Below, one piece after another: positions 42,795-55,675 of a DNA stretch of 64,000 nt. Below the pieces are notes generated by a model. That model saw nothing but the letters and a program-made list of their open reading frames with translations. It was not told where the DNA came from and made no database searches. Numbering within the stretch: the first letter of the stretch is position 1; each line of letters starts with the position of its first letter. Source of the DNA: Trema orientale (lineage: Eukaryota; Streptophyta; Magnoliopsida; Rosales; Cannabaceae); NCBI GenBank assembly GCA_002914845.1, contig JXTC01000025.1, forward strand, positions 511,606 through 575,605. The letters run 5' to 3'. The translations under genes and the position numbers were made by a program.

Positions 42795-45700
42795 ATCACA
42801 AATTGTCACTGAATTCTTCCAATCCTCAAAAATAAGTGCAGCTAGTGTACTATGAGGTTTTCGAATCAAAGCATAGCTACAACATTGGCTTTGCTAGGAT
42901 GATACTATAGATCAAAGTCATAATTTTTTATGTATTCAACCCACCTATGTTGCCTCAAGTTCAAATCATTGAAATCACGTTGAGTGAAGCGATTCAAGCT
43001 CTTGTGATCGGAGAATATGTCAAATTTCACACTATATGAGTTATATCTCAAAATCTTGGGTAGGATAATTCTTCTCATATGACTTTAATTATCGAGAAGC
43101 ATAAGCTATAATTCGTCCATTTTGCATCAAAAGACTCCCCAATCTTGTTTTTGAAGTATCGGTATAGACTACACAATGTTCATTACTGTTAAGAACAATA
43201 AGAATAGGTGCAGTTGTCAAACAATGCTTCAACTTCATGAAAGCTTCTTCATAATCATCATCCTAGATGAACTTGACATCTTATCTAGTAACTTTATTAA
43301 AGGTAAGGCGATCCTTGAGAAATTCTCCACAAAATGGCTGTAATAGTCTGCTAAACCAAGAAAACTTCTTATCTCAGTTCTACTCTTCGGCCTTTCCCAC
43401 TTTAGAACACATTCTCTCTTAGGAGGATCGATTGAAATACCTTCCTGGGAAATCGCCGTGCCAAGAACTTTAATTCTGTCATACAGAAGTCACATTTGGA
43501 TCTTTAAGCATACAATTGATATTTTCTGAAAATGTCGAGTACTATTCTCAAGCGTTCAACATGCGCTTCTCGAGTCTTGGAGTATATTAGGATGTCGTCA
43601 ATGAAGACAACCATAAACCGATCCAAATAAGGTCTAAAACTTCTATTCATAAGATCCGTGAGCTATTGGAGCATTAGTCAAACCAAATGGCATGACCAAG
43701 AATTCAACGTGACCATAACTAGTCCTCAATGCAGTTTTTGGTATATCCTCCTCTCGAATTTTTAATTAGTGATAAACTGATCTCAAATCGATCTTGGGGA
43801 AACTAAATTAACAAGGTTGGAGCTATGTGATAGGCTAGAATAAATACTAGATGAGCTCCGGAAATAGAATCAATATATAACCAATCTCCCTGTCAGGTGG
43901 TAGCCCTAGTAAATCCTCTGGAAAAATATCTAGAAACTCGCTAACCACCAATATCTAGAAGTATTGATTAGTAGTCCCCACCTCATCATTAATAGCAATC
44001 AAATTCCTGTAACACTCAAGTTTCTTCATCCCATCCATGCATGCTTTCAAAATCGGACTAGATTTTTAAGGGTTCAAACGAACTTGGTGAATAACAGGAT
44101 ATCAATCCTCTATAAAAAAAAGTAACTCTCTTGTTGAAATAATTAATTGTAGCTCGATATTTGGATAACCAATCCATACTAAGAATCATATCAAATTGTT
44201 GCAAAGGCAATACAACCAAATTAGCTAAAAATTCTCTACCATCAATCATAATTAAATAATCACAACACATAGTAGAAATATCACCTATTCTACCCAATGG
44301 TGTTTCCAAGGTCAATACATAATCTGACATAGAATATTCCAATCCCAACAATTAAGCAAACAACAAGGATATAAAAGAATAGGAAGTACCTATGTCAAAT
44401 AAAACATGAGCCCAAGAGTATCAAATGAGAATCATACCACCATGACTTATTGCCAATATGATCACGAGCATCTTCCACTCTAGTAATAGCAAAAGCCTGA
44501 CCAGAAACTTTGTCTTTTCTATTGTTCCTTCTCCCCTAACCGGGTTGGCTACTACTAGCTTGTGGACCAGTGCTAGTATATTCATATCCTCCTTGATTAA
44601 CAAGAGCTTGTGAAGTCTGGAAACTCTGGTTATAGCCTGAACCTTATAGCCTATTCTAGCGCTGGTACTAAGAACTATAAGGTTGCTGGTAAGGAGAAGA
44701 GTATGCTTGAGAATGACTCTAGGCTTGTACTGGTTTCATCTAATTGCTATGAAATGGTACAGAGGTACTCTGACTCCCTTCTGGTCCACTTGGGATAATG
44801 TTAGCTTCTATTAGCAGAAGGGACATGATAGGACATGATATCTTTTGGTGGCCCTGTTGGTCATAGTTGAAACATCCATATGTTCTAAACTGACCTTTAC
44901 CTGAAAAACTACTGCCTTGAGAATTCTGCCCTTGCCACTCTCCTTGATTTCTCTTGTTGACCTTTCTGCCGTTACTCTTATTCCTTAATTGTCCCCTCAT
45001 TGTTAACCTATCATCAAGAAAGGCTTCAATTTTTTGGGCTGCATCAACTAAATTAACAAGGTTGTCAAAAGGTCGGGTCACGATCCTTTTTAGGATGGTT
45101 GGCCTTAATTCTTCTATAAACTTGATGATCTGGAGTGTAGAGTCTATCCCAGGTGCATGGACATATTGTGCCAACTTCATGAATCGATTGTGGTACTCAT
45201 TTATAGTCATGTCACCTTGTTTACAGTCATGCCACCTCACTACTAATAGCAATCAAATTCCCGCAACACTCAAGTATCTTCCTCCCATCCATGCACACTT
45301 TCAAAATCGGACTAGGTTTCAAAAGGTTCAAACGAACTTGGTGAATAACAGGATAACAATCCTCTAAAAAAAAGTAACTCTCTTGTTGAAATAGTCAATT
45401 GTAGCTCAATATTTGGATAACCAATTTATACTGAGAATCATGTCAAATTATTACAAAGGCAACACAACCAAATCAGCTAACAGTTCTCTACCATCAATCA
45501 CAATTAAATAATCAAATATCACCTATTCTACCCAATGGTGTTCCTAAGGTCAATACATAATCTAACATAGAATATTCCAATCCCAATAGTTAAGCAAACA
45601 ATAAGGATATAAAAGAATAGGAAGTACCTATGTCAAATAAAACATGAGCCCAAGAGTATCAAATGAGAATCATACCATCATGACTTATTGCCAGTATGAT

Positions 45701-46906
45701 CATGAGCATCTTCCATTTCGGTAATAGCAAAAGCTTGACCAGAAACTTTGTCTTTTCTATTGTGCCCTCTCCCCTAACCGGGTTGGCTACTACTAGCTTG
45801 TGGTCCAGTGCTAGTATATTCATATCCTCCTCGATTAGCAAGAGCTTGCGAAGTCTGGAAACTCTGGTTATAGCCTGAACCTTATAGCCTATTCTAGCGC
45901 TGGTACTAAGAACCATAAGGTTGCTGGTAAGGAGAAGAGTATGCTTGAGACTGACTCTAGGCTTGTATTCGTCTCATCTAATTGCTATGAAATGGTACAG
46001 AGGCACTCTGACTTCCTTGTGGTCTACTTGGGATAATGTTAGCTTCTATTAGCGGAAGGGACTTGGTATCTTTTGGTGGCCCTATTGGTTGTAGTTGAAA
46101 CATCCATATGCTCTAAACCGACCTTTACCTGAAAAACTACTGCCTTGAGAATTCTGCCCTTGCCACTCTCTTTGATTTCTCTTGTTGACCTTTCTGCCGA
46201 TACTCTTATTCCTTAATTGTTCCCTTATTGTTGACTTGTCATCAAGAAAGGCTTTAGTTTTTTGGGCTGCATCAATTAATTAACAAGGTTGTTAAAAGGT
46301 CGGGTCACGATCCTTTCTAGGATGGCTTGACTTAATACTTCCATAAACTTGATGATATGGAGTGTAGAGTCTATCGCTGGTGCATGGACATATTGTGCTG
46401 ATTCCATAAATCGATTATAGTACTCATTTACAGTCATGTCACGTTGTTTAATTCGCTCATACTTCCTAATCATAGCAGCTCAAATTAGCATTTGCATAGT
46501 GCTCTCTGAATAGTCCCTCAAAAGTTACTCCAATTCATGCCCGTCTCTTGTCATGATAGTTTAATCATCTCTCACTAGTTAACAGCTCCATCAGTGAGTT
46601 TAAAGTTGGCAAAGATTACTTTGAACTTAACTAGTGTACCAATAATTGTGAAAATTCTCTTGATGTCTACGAGCCTTCTCCCTGCTATAGAAGGGTCAGG
46701 TTTACCATCAAATGATGGCAGATTCAGCTTTATGAAATTTTCAAAGAAACTTGTTTGCCAGGCTTCAGGGTTTTGTTCAGCTCTTGGTCCCGATATTTCA
46801 TGCAAGATATTATATAGACTTGCTAGAGGATTAGGAACTTGTTGTTATGGTGGAAAAGTCCAGTTCTTAGTCTTGCCTCGATACTCTTCTTTCCCAAGGC
46901 ATCTTA
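42795..46906 (-). pseudogene. Gag-pol of gypsy element (-), broken and internally duplicated
   Basis: Gag begins at about 46906 (compare MPLRR at 31115) with the core FFENFIKLNLPSFDGKPDP. Two copies of gag C-terminus, zinc knuckle and protease follow: 45245-46450 and 43991-45224. In both, the knuckle reads CFNYx, with the second Cys replaced by Tyr. The RT region (43990-43330) has the catalytic FIDD intact at 43594-43605. RNase H continues to about 42830 (IFEDWKNSVTICDYK). Numerous stops and shifts separate the pieces. No integrase was found. Confidence 0.85.
43991..46450. repeat. Tandem duplication of gag-protease segment, about 1.2 kb
   Basis: 43991-45224 and 45245-46450 match closely, for example ATAGCAATCAAATTCC at 43991 and 45245, and GTCATGTCAC at 45207 and 46433. 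A third, partial copy of the same gag stretch lies at 42655-42795. Confidence 0.9.
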
Positions 46907-47018
46907 CTAGTCTGTATTAATATGCCAAAGTGTTAGTGAGATAATAGTACAACTTTTTTTTTTTTTAAATAATTACAATCTAATCTGATAATGTCATGTC
47001 TTAGGCAAATAAATATCT

Positions 47019-47030
47019 CCTCTGATACCA
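47019..47030 (-). other. Primer-binding site of gypsy element (-)
   Basis: TGGTATCAGAGG on the minus strand, eight bases inside the LTR end, an iMet-type site. Confidence 0.8.
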
Positions 47031-47038
47031 AACTTTTC

Positions 47039-47940
47039 TGTCACGATCCAAACCCCGGACCAGTAACAGAAAGGAAATTTTACAAGTGAAAATTCAGTAG
47101 TAGTTTTTATGAAAAACAATTATAAAGTAAATTCCTATAGTTTTGTGATCACCGATAGACTTAGATTGTTATTAAAATTTATAAAATAAAACTAACTTTA
47201 TCATCAACCTCACAATCTAGGCATAATAGTTTTATAGACCAAATCCGTGATGCAGGCCCTTAAGTATTAATATAAACCAAGAAAATTGAATAAAAGTATT
47301 AAGTTATCAATTATAAAATCAGTAACGAGTTTCCTTCTACTCTGTTTTTGAATCTCCAATGTTACACTGAATACTACCTGAGAGGAGAAAAATAAGGGAT
47401 GAGCATTCACATACTCGGTAGGAATTCAATTACCTAAATCATTAATACTTTTCTAAGTCCATTTATAAACTAATTTTATAAAATAATTGAGATAAAGAAT
47501 ATTCACATTCTCAAAACCAAAACCAAAACCACATAATTGTACATATTATATATCAACCAAGTATATGAATGAACTATCATCCTCCCATCACGGTCCTGTA
47601 ATACCTCTTTACTAGAGGTACCCAGTATCTTGACATTACCTGGAGATGTGTCAGTAAAATCTATGTAGGGGCCTAGGTCTCTCACCTAGTACTACATTAA
47701 CTCGACAGCAATCTAAACTACCGCAATGAAGTAATGGAACTCAAGTATGTAATCCTATAATATGTACAATATGTAATAATTCATAATAATCATGTATCCG
47801 AGAATTAGTCAAATCATGCTTTAAAACCATGCCTACTTTAATGGGTGACATTTCCAACAAGGCCTCAAATGGCAAAATAGACGTCATCACCGAATTCCTA
47901 GTTCCCAAAATAGCTTGATTAGACATATAACTTCTTTAAA
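47039..47940 (-). repeat. Truncated 5' LTR of gypsy element (-)
   Basis: TGTCACGATCC at 47039 is the inverted LTR end. Similarity to 30974 back to about 29800 is clear (for example CTTAAGTATT, GGTACCCAG and the GTCATCACCGAATTC block near 47885). It stops at about 47940, so the U3 part with the GC-rich segment is missing. Confidence 0.8.
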
Positions 47941-48923
47941 CTATAGAGATTATTGAATGGAAAAAAGGAAAGGAAAAATTGATTCCAAACAGAAAGTGAT
48001 ATGTGAGATTGACTGGAATATTAAATATGAATTCAAACTCAATCGTTATATGGAGCTTTTTCAAGAAAATTTAATTTAAATTACATATTCTATACAAAAT
48101 GAATGATTTAACATTAATTAATGTCTTTATTATGTTTAAGAATAGTTGGTGTTATGTACATACTTTAAAGGTTTTTAATTTTCTTTTCTGGGTTACTTAG
48201 TTGGGCATGTTTGGATACACTTTTATTTTCTGTTTTCTATTTGAATAAACAAAATTTTACTTATTCTTTTTGGAAAATATGCTTCGTTACATTGTTTTTG
48301 TTTTCAATTTAAAAACAATTGTAAAATGTTTTTAAAAAAATAATAGAAGTGAGAATTTTTCATTTCCAAAATTTTATTAAACAAAACAATTAACACAAAA
48401 AGTGGTTTTTCAATTTTTTTTTTAAATAGTAAAATAAACTTTTAAAAGTTGATATTTTATATGTAAAATTTTGAAAATGGTATTTTCCTGTGTAGGGATG
48501 GTGATGCCATGGCATGGTTTATTTTTAATTAATTTTTATAGTTACTAAGCATGATTATCTTTTTTATTTTTTAAAAGTAAAAGTGATCTTGTGTGTTACC
48601 AAGTAAGTTTCTATTTTTAAAAGGACAAATTGTATATTTTATCCCCTGAATTATTGGCTTTGTAGACATTTTCCCTTAAATTGTCTTCCATTGCATGAAT
48701 TCCACTTGTATAAGTTATTTGTCATAGAATTACTCCTTCTATCAAAATCCATTTATAATTTGATGGAAAAGATGGCGTGGAGGCTATTTTTAAAATTTTT
48801 CTTTTAATATTGCATTGAAAAACTTAAATTAAAATTCAATAGTAAAAAAAAATTATCTTTCTTCCCTATGATCTCTTTCCGTATCACATCCTCCTTCCTC
48901 TTCTTTGTTATCTATGTCACGTG
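47941..48923. other. AT-rich DNA, no gene recognised
   Basis: Low-complexity A- and T-runs. No repeats identified with confidence. Confidence 0.5.
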
Positions 48924-48928
48924 ATAAG

Positions 48929-49415
48929 TGTTAGGAAATTTTATTTCCTTTGTTGGGCCACATATTTTAACAATTATATTGGGCCATATTATTCTCAAGC
49001 AGGCCTAATAAATAATTTAATAAAGGTGGGTCAGGATATCCAACTGGGTATGGATACCAATGTAGATACCCTATTAGTCACTCAGTTAGGTGTGATGGAT
49101 ACCTAACAAGGGACTATATAAGGAGAATATTAGGGTTATGATCCCCATTGCCTTTTCACGTATGCTTATTCTCTCTGTGGCTTGCCATCAGTTACAGAGA
49201 GTTCTATCTGAATATTTTAGGGATTAGGTTGTGTGGAAGACCAAACCCTCTAGCAATCATATTCAGTTTCTATCGCTTCCGCCTTCGGTTCAACATCTAG
49301 AATACAGCTATACATCATAGACTCAAGTATACTCAATGAATCCCTGCTTATCAGTTTTACATGAATGATCTAGGGTTTGTGTCTGGTATTTGCAATCCCA
49401 TATTCATTACTGACA
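48929..49415 (+). repeat. 5' LTR of copia element
   Basis: Starts TGTTAGGAAAT and ends TACTGACA. TATA-like CTATATAAGG near 49113. Matches 55183-55670 and the inverted solo LTR at 37243-37730. Confidence 0.93.
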
Positions 49416-49417
49416 AG

Positions 49418-49429
49418 TGGTATCAGAAC
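49418..49429 (+). other. Primer-binding site
   Basis: TGGTATCAGAAC, two bases after the LTR, complementary to the 3' end of initiator tRNA-Met. Confidence 0.85.
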
Positions 49430-49690
49430 GGGATTTAATGTTAAAATTGATTAGGTTTTCATGTATGTCTGTAGTTTTCGTAATCTATGCCTATTTAGAT
49501 TTCTAAGGTTTAGATTATACATGCATAATTTGTAATTTTACATGATTTATTGAGTATTTGATGTTATGAGGGTTAGATTTTGGCTTTTGGATCGTTCATA
49601 TTTCGGATTTAGGGCCAAAAACATCATTTTCAGGTTTATTTTGATGTTTAAAGCCATTTAAACATATCTAAAATTTTCCAGATCTGCATT

Positions 49691-50049
49691 GTGAATAGTG
49701 TTTTTGGTAGACTGATTCAGGTTTTCTGTCTACCGAAAATACTATTCACGCAGGATTGATTTTCGGCAAAAATTGAGTTTTCGGTCGAATTTTGGGATGA
49801 TTTTAGTCATTTTTGACTTAAATCATAGAGTTTTAACCCATTTTCTACCTAATAAGGACTAGAATGACCCTCACTTTGTCCGTTGAAAACCCTATTTTGT
49901 TCTAGGGTTGATAAAATGACGAGCCAATTTCAGAAAGATCGAATCTGATAATTTGGTCTCTGTTAGATTCGGTTGATCGAAAGTGACTTTCCGGTCGACT
50001 GAAAGTTGCCGAGAGTCATTTTCGTTTCTGTAATTTTCGATCAACCGAA
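49691..50049 (+). ncRNA. Two stable hairpins in the copia leader RNA
   Basis: Hairpin 1: 49691-49712 pairs with 49728-49749 (20 of 22 positions complementary, 15-base loop). Hairpin 2: 49968-49982 pairs perfectly over 15 bases with 50035-50049 (arm TTCGGTTGATCGAAA). Both lie between primer site and gag, where packaging or dimerisation signals sit in retroelements. That role is inference. Confidence 0.6.
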
Positions 50050-50597
50050 ACTGGCAAAATCGGTCGACTGATTCTGCCAACAAGGAAAATTTCATTTTTT
50101 TAGCTATTTTTCAGTCGATTTTCAGGCATTTCTGTTAATTTTCTTTGCACTATTTGTCTTATATGTTAGATTGAACATGATAAAGTAACATGTTGCCAAA
50201 GTAACCTCTATTGTATAGTTTTGTTTAGTCTAATGTATAAATATGTTGTGGGTTTGTTGTTAATGTGGATAACTATCAGCCCAATGGAAGGTGGTTATTT
50301 AGCACGATAACAAACACACCTGTGACAATAAGTATGTAACGGTTGTTTGGTTTCCATATAGATAATAAATCGGCCCAATGAAAGGTTTATTATTTGACAT
50401 AATTTACGGTCAGTATTTAATTATTACACCTGAGAGTACCACTTGCAAGTTAATAACTAGGCCCAAAGGAAGGCCTATTAATGTTGCACTAAGTATCTTG
50501 TGATGGTAGCCCACCTTATGTGATTATATAATATATGTCATATTTGCATATTTTATGATTAATTTGTATGCCTATATATGACATTAAGGTTGTGAGC

Positions 50598-53500
50598 ATG
50601 TTTAATTTATGGTATTATTTTGCTCTCTGTACAGTTTCTCCTGCTAATTTTTCTGCCAATTTAAGTACCATTCCTGTTCTTGCAGGCACAAACTTTAAGT
50701 CCTGGAAAGAGAATGTCATGATTGTATTGGGTTGTATAGATCTTGACCTGGTACTTAGAAAGGACTAACACACTGAAGAAAGTTCCACTGAGGCTAAAAA
50801 AGAACTTTGAGCTTTGGGAAAAGTCCAATCGTATGAGTGTCATGATCATGCAGTGCTCTATTCCAGAAGTCATGCAGGGCTCTTTGCCAAACGAGAAAAA
50901 TGCTAAGGATTTCCTTGCTACTATTGAGAAATTATATCTCAAGAATGAAAAAGGGTGAGATGATTAGTACCTTAGGGAAACTCATCTCAATGAGGTATAG
51001 TGGCAAAGCAAATATAAGGGAGCACATCATGCAGATGTCTTATTTAGCTGGCAAGATTAAGGAGTTCAAGTTAGAAATTTATGAGGATTTACTTGTAGCC
51101 TTGGTTTTGCTTTCTCTTCCTAATCAATATGGTAACCTACAAACCATATACAATGCCCAAAAGGACCAATGAAATATTAATGAGTTAATAACCATTTGTA
51201 TTCAAGAGGAAAAGAAAATCAAAGCTGTAAGGTTTGAAAGTGCTAACTTGACCACTACCTCTAAGGCAAAGAAGAGGAAAATAGATGAGGCTAAGGAAGC
51301 TACAGTAGCTCTACCTGCTAAGGCATAGAAGAAGCAAGATGAGCAAGATTGGTTCTTTTATAGAAAGGATGGACACTTGAAAAAAGAATGCGCTAAGTAC
51401 GAAGCTTGGCACGTTAAGAAGGGTAAGCTTCTCATTCATGTTTGTTCTGAAACTAATTTAACTTCTGTACCTAGGGATACTTGGTGGGTAGATTCGGATG
51501 CTACTACTCACGTTAGTATTTCTATGCAGAGTTGCTTGTGGAGTCGAAAGCTAAGTGATGATGAAAGATTCATCTATGTGGACAATGGCCAAACAGCTTC
51601 AGTGGAGGCTATTGGGCACTTTAGATTGTCTTTATATTCTAGAAAATATTTGGATTTATATGAGACTTTTTTAGTACCATCTTTAAGACGGAATTTGGTT
51701 TCAGTTTGTGTATTGGATAAATTCGGTTATTCTTGTTCTTTCGGAAATAATTCATTTAGTCTTATGTTTTATTTGAATGTTGTTGGTACTGGTGTTCTTA
51801 TTGACAATCTTTATACGTTAAATACCCAACCCTCTGTTAATGAGACTTTGCATGTTAATTCAAGAGGTACAAAACGAAAATTAACTAATGAGGACTCATC
51901 GATATTGTGGCATAGATGCTTAAGAAACATTTCTAAACAAAGAACTGAACATCTTGTGTCTGATGGGATCCTTGGTCCCCTTAATTTGGGACTTTAAAGT
52001 CTGCATTGAGTGTATAAAAAGAAAACAGATAAACGTTACGAAGTTAGGTGTCAATAGGAGCTCTAGCATCTTAGAGCTGATACATACAGACATCTATGAT
52101 CCATTCCCTACGGCTTCTTGGAATGGACAACAGTACTTTATCACGTTCATAGACGATTATTCTTGCTATGGGTACATATACTTAATTTATGAGAAGTCAC
52201 AATCACTGAACGTATTTAAGGCTTATAAAGTTGAGGTTGATAATCAGCTTCATAAGAAGATTAAGGCTGTCAAATCTGATCGTAGTAGTGAGTACTACAG
52301 TCGGTATGATGGATCAGGTGAGCAATGTCTAGGCCTTTTGCTAAGTATTTGGAAGAGTGCGATATCGTCCCACAATAAACTATGCCTAGAAAACGTAGCA
52401 TGAATGGCGCTGCTGAACGATGCAATAGGACCCTAAAAGATATGGTAAGGAGTATAATCAGTTATTCTACCTTACCAGAATCACTATGAGGAGACGCACT
52501 CAAAACTACAGCATATATCCTTAATAAAGTACCGAGCAAAGCAATCGCAAAAGTCCCTTATGAACTCTGGAGTGGGCAAAGGCCCAGTATAAGTCATTTA
52601 CGCATTTAGGATTGTCTAGCTGAAGCAAGGCCTTACAGGACCAATGAATAAAAACTGGACTCAAGAACAGTAAGTTGCTAATTTGCAGGGTATTTTGAAA
52701 GATCCAGAGGCTATAAGTTTTATGATCCCACAACAAAGTCTTTCTTTGAGATGAGAAATGCCAAATTTCTTGAGGATATTAAATTTGGGAGGGAAGATAA
52801 GGTTAGGGATATTGTCTTTGAAGAGGAATTCATTTCTCTTCCTATGGTTGCTATTGGCAATAGTCAGGACACTCAGGATCCTGTTCCTGGTAATATCATT
52901 GTTTAAGATGCAACCGCTCCAGTTCAAGATAATGTTCAGGAGGTTCCTGTCCCAGTTGAGGTAAATACTCCTGTAGAGCAAACTCAACAGTCTCAAGAAC
53001 TAGTGCCTTTAAGAAGGTCCACTAGAGAAAAGAGAAGTGCGATTTTGGATGACTATGTCGTATATTTCCAAGAACATAAGTTTGACATCAAAATAGTAGA
53101 AGATGATCCAATCAACTTTACATAAGTCAAACAAAGTTCCAATTCTCAAAAGTGGATTGATGCCATGAATTAAGAGATGAAGTCTATGAGAGACAATAGC
53201 TTCTCGGATCTCGTCAAATTGCTTGAAGGTTCGAGGCCCATTGGTTGCAAATGGATATTTAACACCAAACAGGATTCGAAAGGCAATGTAGAGATATATA
53301 AGGCACGTTTTGTTGCTAAAGGCTTCACTCAGAAGGAAGGCATTGATTTTAAAGAGACATTCTCTTCGGTTGCTTCGAAGGACTCCTTTAGAGTTATTAT
53401 GGCATTTGTGGTTCATTATGACCTTGAGCTTCATCAGATGGATGTTAAGAAAGCGTTTCTCAATGGTGACATTGATGAAACAATATATATGGTGTAACCA

Positions 53501-54676
53501 GAAAACTTTGTATTGGGAGATTCAAAGTTTATGGTTTGCAAACTCAATAAGTCCATCTATAGTCTCAAGCAAGCTTCCCGTCAATGGTATCACAAATTTA
53601 ATGAGGTAATTCTCTCGTTCAATTTTGAGGTGAATCCTGTTGATGATTATGTATATCATAAGTTCAGTGGGAGTAAGTTTATCTTCCTAGTACTTTATGT
53701 TGATGACATACTACTGGCAAGTAGTGATATATGCTTATTGCATGACATCAAGAGATTTCTTGCGAGGAATTTCGAAATGAAAGATCTTAGAGTCACATCT
53801 TTTGTATTAGATATACAGATACACCGTGATCGTTCTTGGAATATACTTGGGTTATCACAAAAAAGTTATATCGAGAGTTTTAGTATGGATAAGTGTGCAC
53901 CAATAGACACTCCAGTGCCTAAGAGAGATAAATTTAGCCTCAACCAAAGCCCCAAGAATGATGTTGATAAAGAAGCCATGCAGCTGTTTTCTTATGTTTC
54001 GGCTTTAGGGAGTCTGATGTATGCACAAGTATGTACGCATCTGGATCTTGCGTTCATAGTTGGCATGTTGAGTAGATACATGAGTAACCCTGGAGTAGAT
54101 CATTGGAAGGCAGCAAAGAAGGTTATGAGATATTTACAGAGAACAACGGAATACATACTCACTTATCAGAAATCGGACATTTTAGAGATCATTGGGTACT
54201 CCGACTCTGATTTTGCGGGATGTCTAGATAGTAAAAGATCCACGTCGGACTATGTCTTTCTTTTAGCTGAAGGAACTATTTCCTAAAAGAGTGTCAAGCA
54301 GACACTCGTAGCTACTTCCACTATGGAGGTAGAATTCATAGCTTATTATGAGGCATCCAATTAGGGAATATGGGTGCGAAACTTTGTCACTGAGCTGCAC
54401 GTAGTAAATGACATTGAAAGACTATTGAAACTTTATTTTGACAATAACTCTTCAGTCTTATATTCCAATATCAACAGGAGCTCATCGAAGTCAAAGCACA
54501 TTGACATTAAGTTCCTAGTTATAAGATAAAGAGTACAGAGTCCTTTAGTATCAATTGAGCATATCGGCACAAACTCTACGATAGCGGATCCGCTCACCAA
54601 AGGTTTACCACCTAAAGTCTTTCACGAGCATATTGTTCGTATAGATGTTGTATTTTTGGATGGTGTGCAGTTTTAA
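50598..54676 (+). pseudogene. Copia gag-pol polyprotein, broken
   Basis: Gag runs from about 50598 to 51330 with frameshifts near 50760 and 50950. The zinc-knuckle remnant (51350-51391) reads WFFYRKDGHLKKEC, so both first cysteines are lost. Protease has DSDATTH at 51491 where the family has Asp-Ser-Gly, a damaged active site. GAG-pre-integrase is LWHRCLRNIS near 51907. Integrase core pieces are at 52060-52320 (ELIHTDIYDPFPTASW, YFITFIDDYS). RT covers 53177-53760 with QMDVKKAFLNGD and an intact YVDD at 53696-53707, interrupted by a stop at 53495-53497. RNase H ends are near 54190-54600 (IGYSDSDFAGCLDSKRST, ADPLTKGLP), with stops at 54284-54286 and later. The frame ends at 54676. Confidence 0.92.
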
Positions 54677-55171
54677 TGGGAGTTTGTAATTTAGTTTAGA
54701 TGCTTATTGTGTGACACTAGTTTATGTTTGTATACTGCAGTACTTTGATTATTAATGATGGTTTTCATCGTAGACTCTATTCATTATATATTATATGATG
54801 CATTTCATATTTTCTTGCTTTCTCATCGTGGTTGACAATAAAGTTTTGCGGTAATACACTAAAGGGGAAAGACTAAGATCGATCTCAATAAAGTTTCGAG
54901 TGAACCAGTTAGAAATAGGCATGGTAAATCACATTGCGTGTAATTTCCATGTCACATTCCATACTCGATCTGTATTATTCGGGTATATTAGTACGGTGAT
55001 CATTGAGGATTCTAATTGCCATCTAAATGAGTGCAACGACGAGCGCTTTGGTTTCGTGCTAATATGTCTGATGGACGGTATTGCAACTTCGGAGATATTC
55101 AGGAATAATATGGCATTTCATGGCCATACTTCAGTTTTGCAATACAATTATATTTGGTTCATATGTGACCT

Positions 55172-55182
55172 AAGTAGGAGAT
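55172..55182 (+). other. Polypurine tract of copia element
   Basis: AAGTAGGAGAT directly before the 3' LTR. The equivalent in the gag-only element at 61025 is AAGTGGGAGAT. Confidence 0.75.
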
Positions 55183-55670
55183 TATTAGGAAATTGTATTT
55201 TCTATGTTGCGCCACATAATTTAACAATTGTATTGGGCTATATTATTCATAAGTAGACTCAATAAGTGATTTAATAAGGCTAGGTCAAGATATCCAATTA
55301 GGTATGGATATCAATGTGGATACCATATTAGTCACCCAGTTAAGTGTGATGGATATCCAACAAGGGACTATATAAAAATAATATTAGGGTTATAGCCCCT
55401 ACCACCTTTTCACGTACGCTCATTTTCTCTGTGGCCTGCCATCAGTTACAGAGAGTTCCATTTGAGTGTTTTAGGGATTAGGTGTGCGGAAGACCAAACC
55501 CTCTAGCAATCATATTCAGTTCCTATCGTTTCCGCCTTCGGTTCAATGTCCAGACTACAGCTATACGTTATGGACTCAAGTATACTCAATGAATCCCTGC
55601 CTATCAGTTTTTTACATGAATGATCTAGGGTTTGTGTTTAGTATTTGCAAACCCATATTCATTACTAACA
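55183..55670 (+). repeat. 3' LTR of copia element
   Basis: 488 bp. It begins TATTAGGAAAT, so the canonical TG start has become TA. It ends TACTAACA. Confidence 0.93.
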
Positions 55671-55675
55671 ATTAG

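Larger units (their letters stand above)
42655..47940 (-). mobile_element. Rearranged Ty3/gypsy retrotransposon, minus orientation
   Basis: Partial 5' LTR 47039-47940, primer site 47019-47030, gag start near 46906. Gag/protease is present twice in tandem, then RT and RNase H to about 42795, and a third scrap of gag follows at 42655-42795. It belongs to the same family as the element at 28871. No 3' LTR was found. Confidence 0.85.
48929..55670 (+). mobile_element. Full-length Ty1/copia retrotransposon, coding region decayed
   Basis: LTRs of 487 and 488 bp, primer site, a 1.2-kb leader, gag-pol in copia order (integrase before RT), polypurine tract, 3' LTR. Flanks are ATAAG (48924-48928) and ATTAG (55671-55675), an imperfect 5-bp target duplication. 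The gag style (AGTNFKSWKENVMIVLG) resembles Tork/TNT-like plant copia elements, an inference. Confidence 0.92.
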
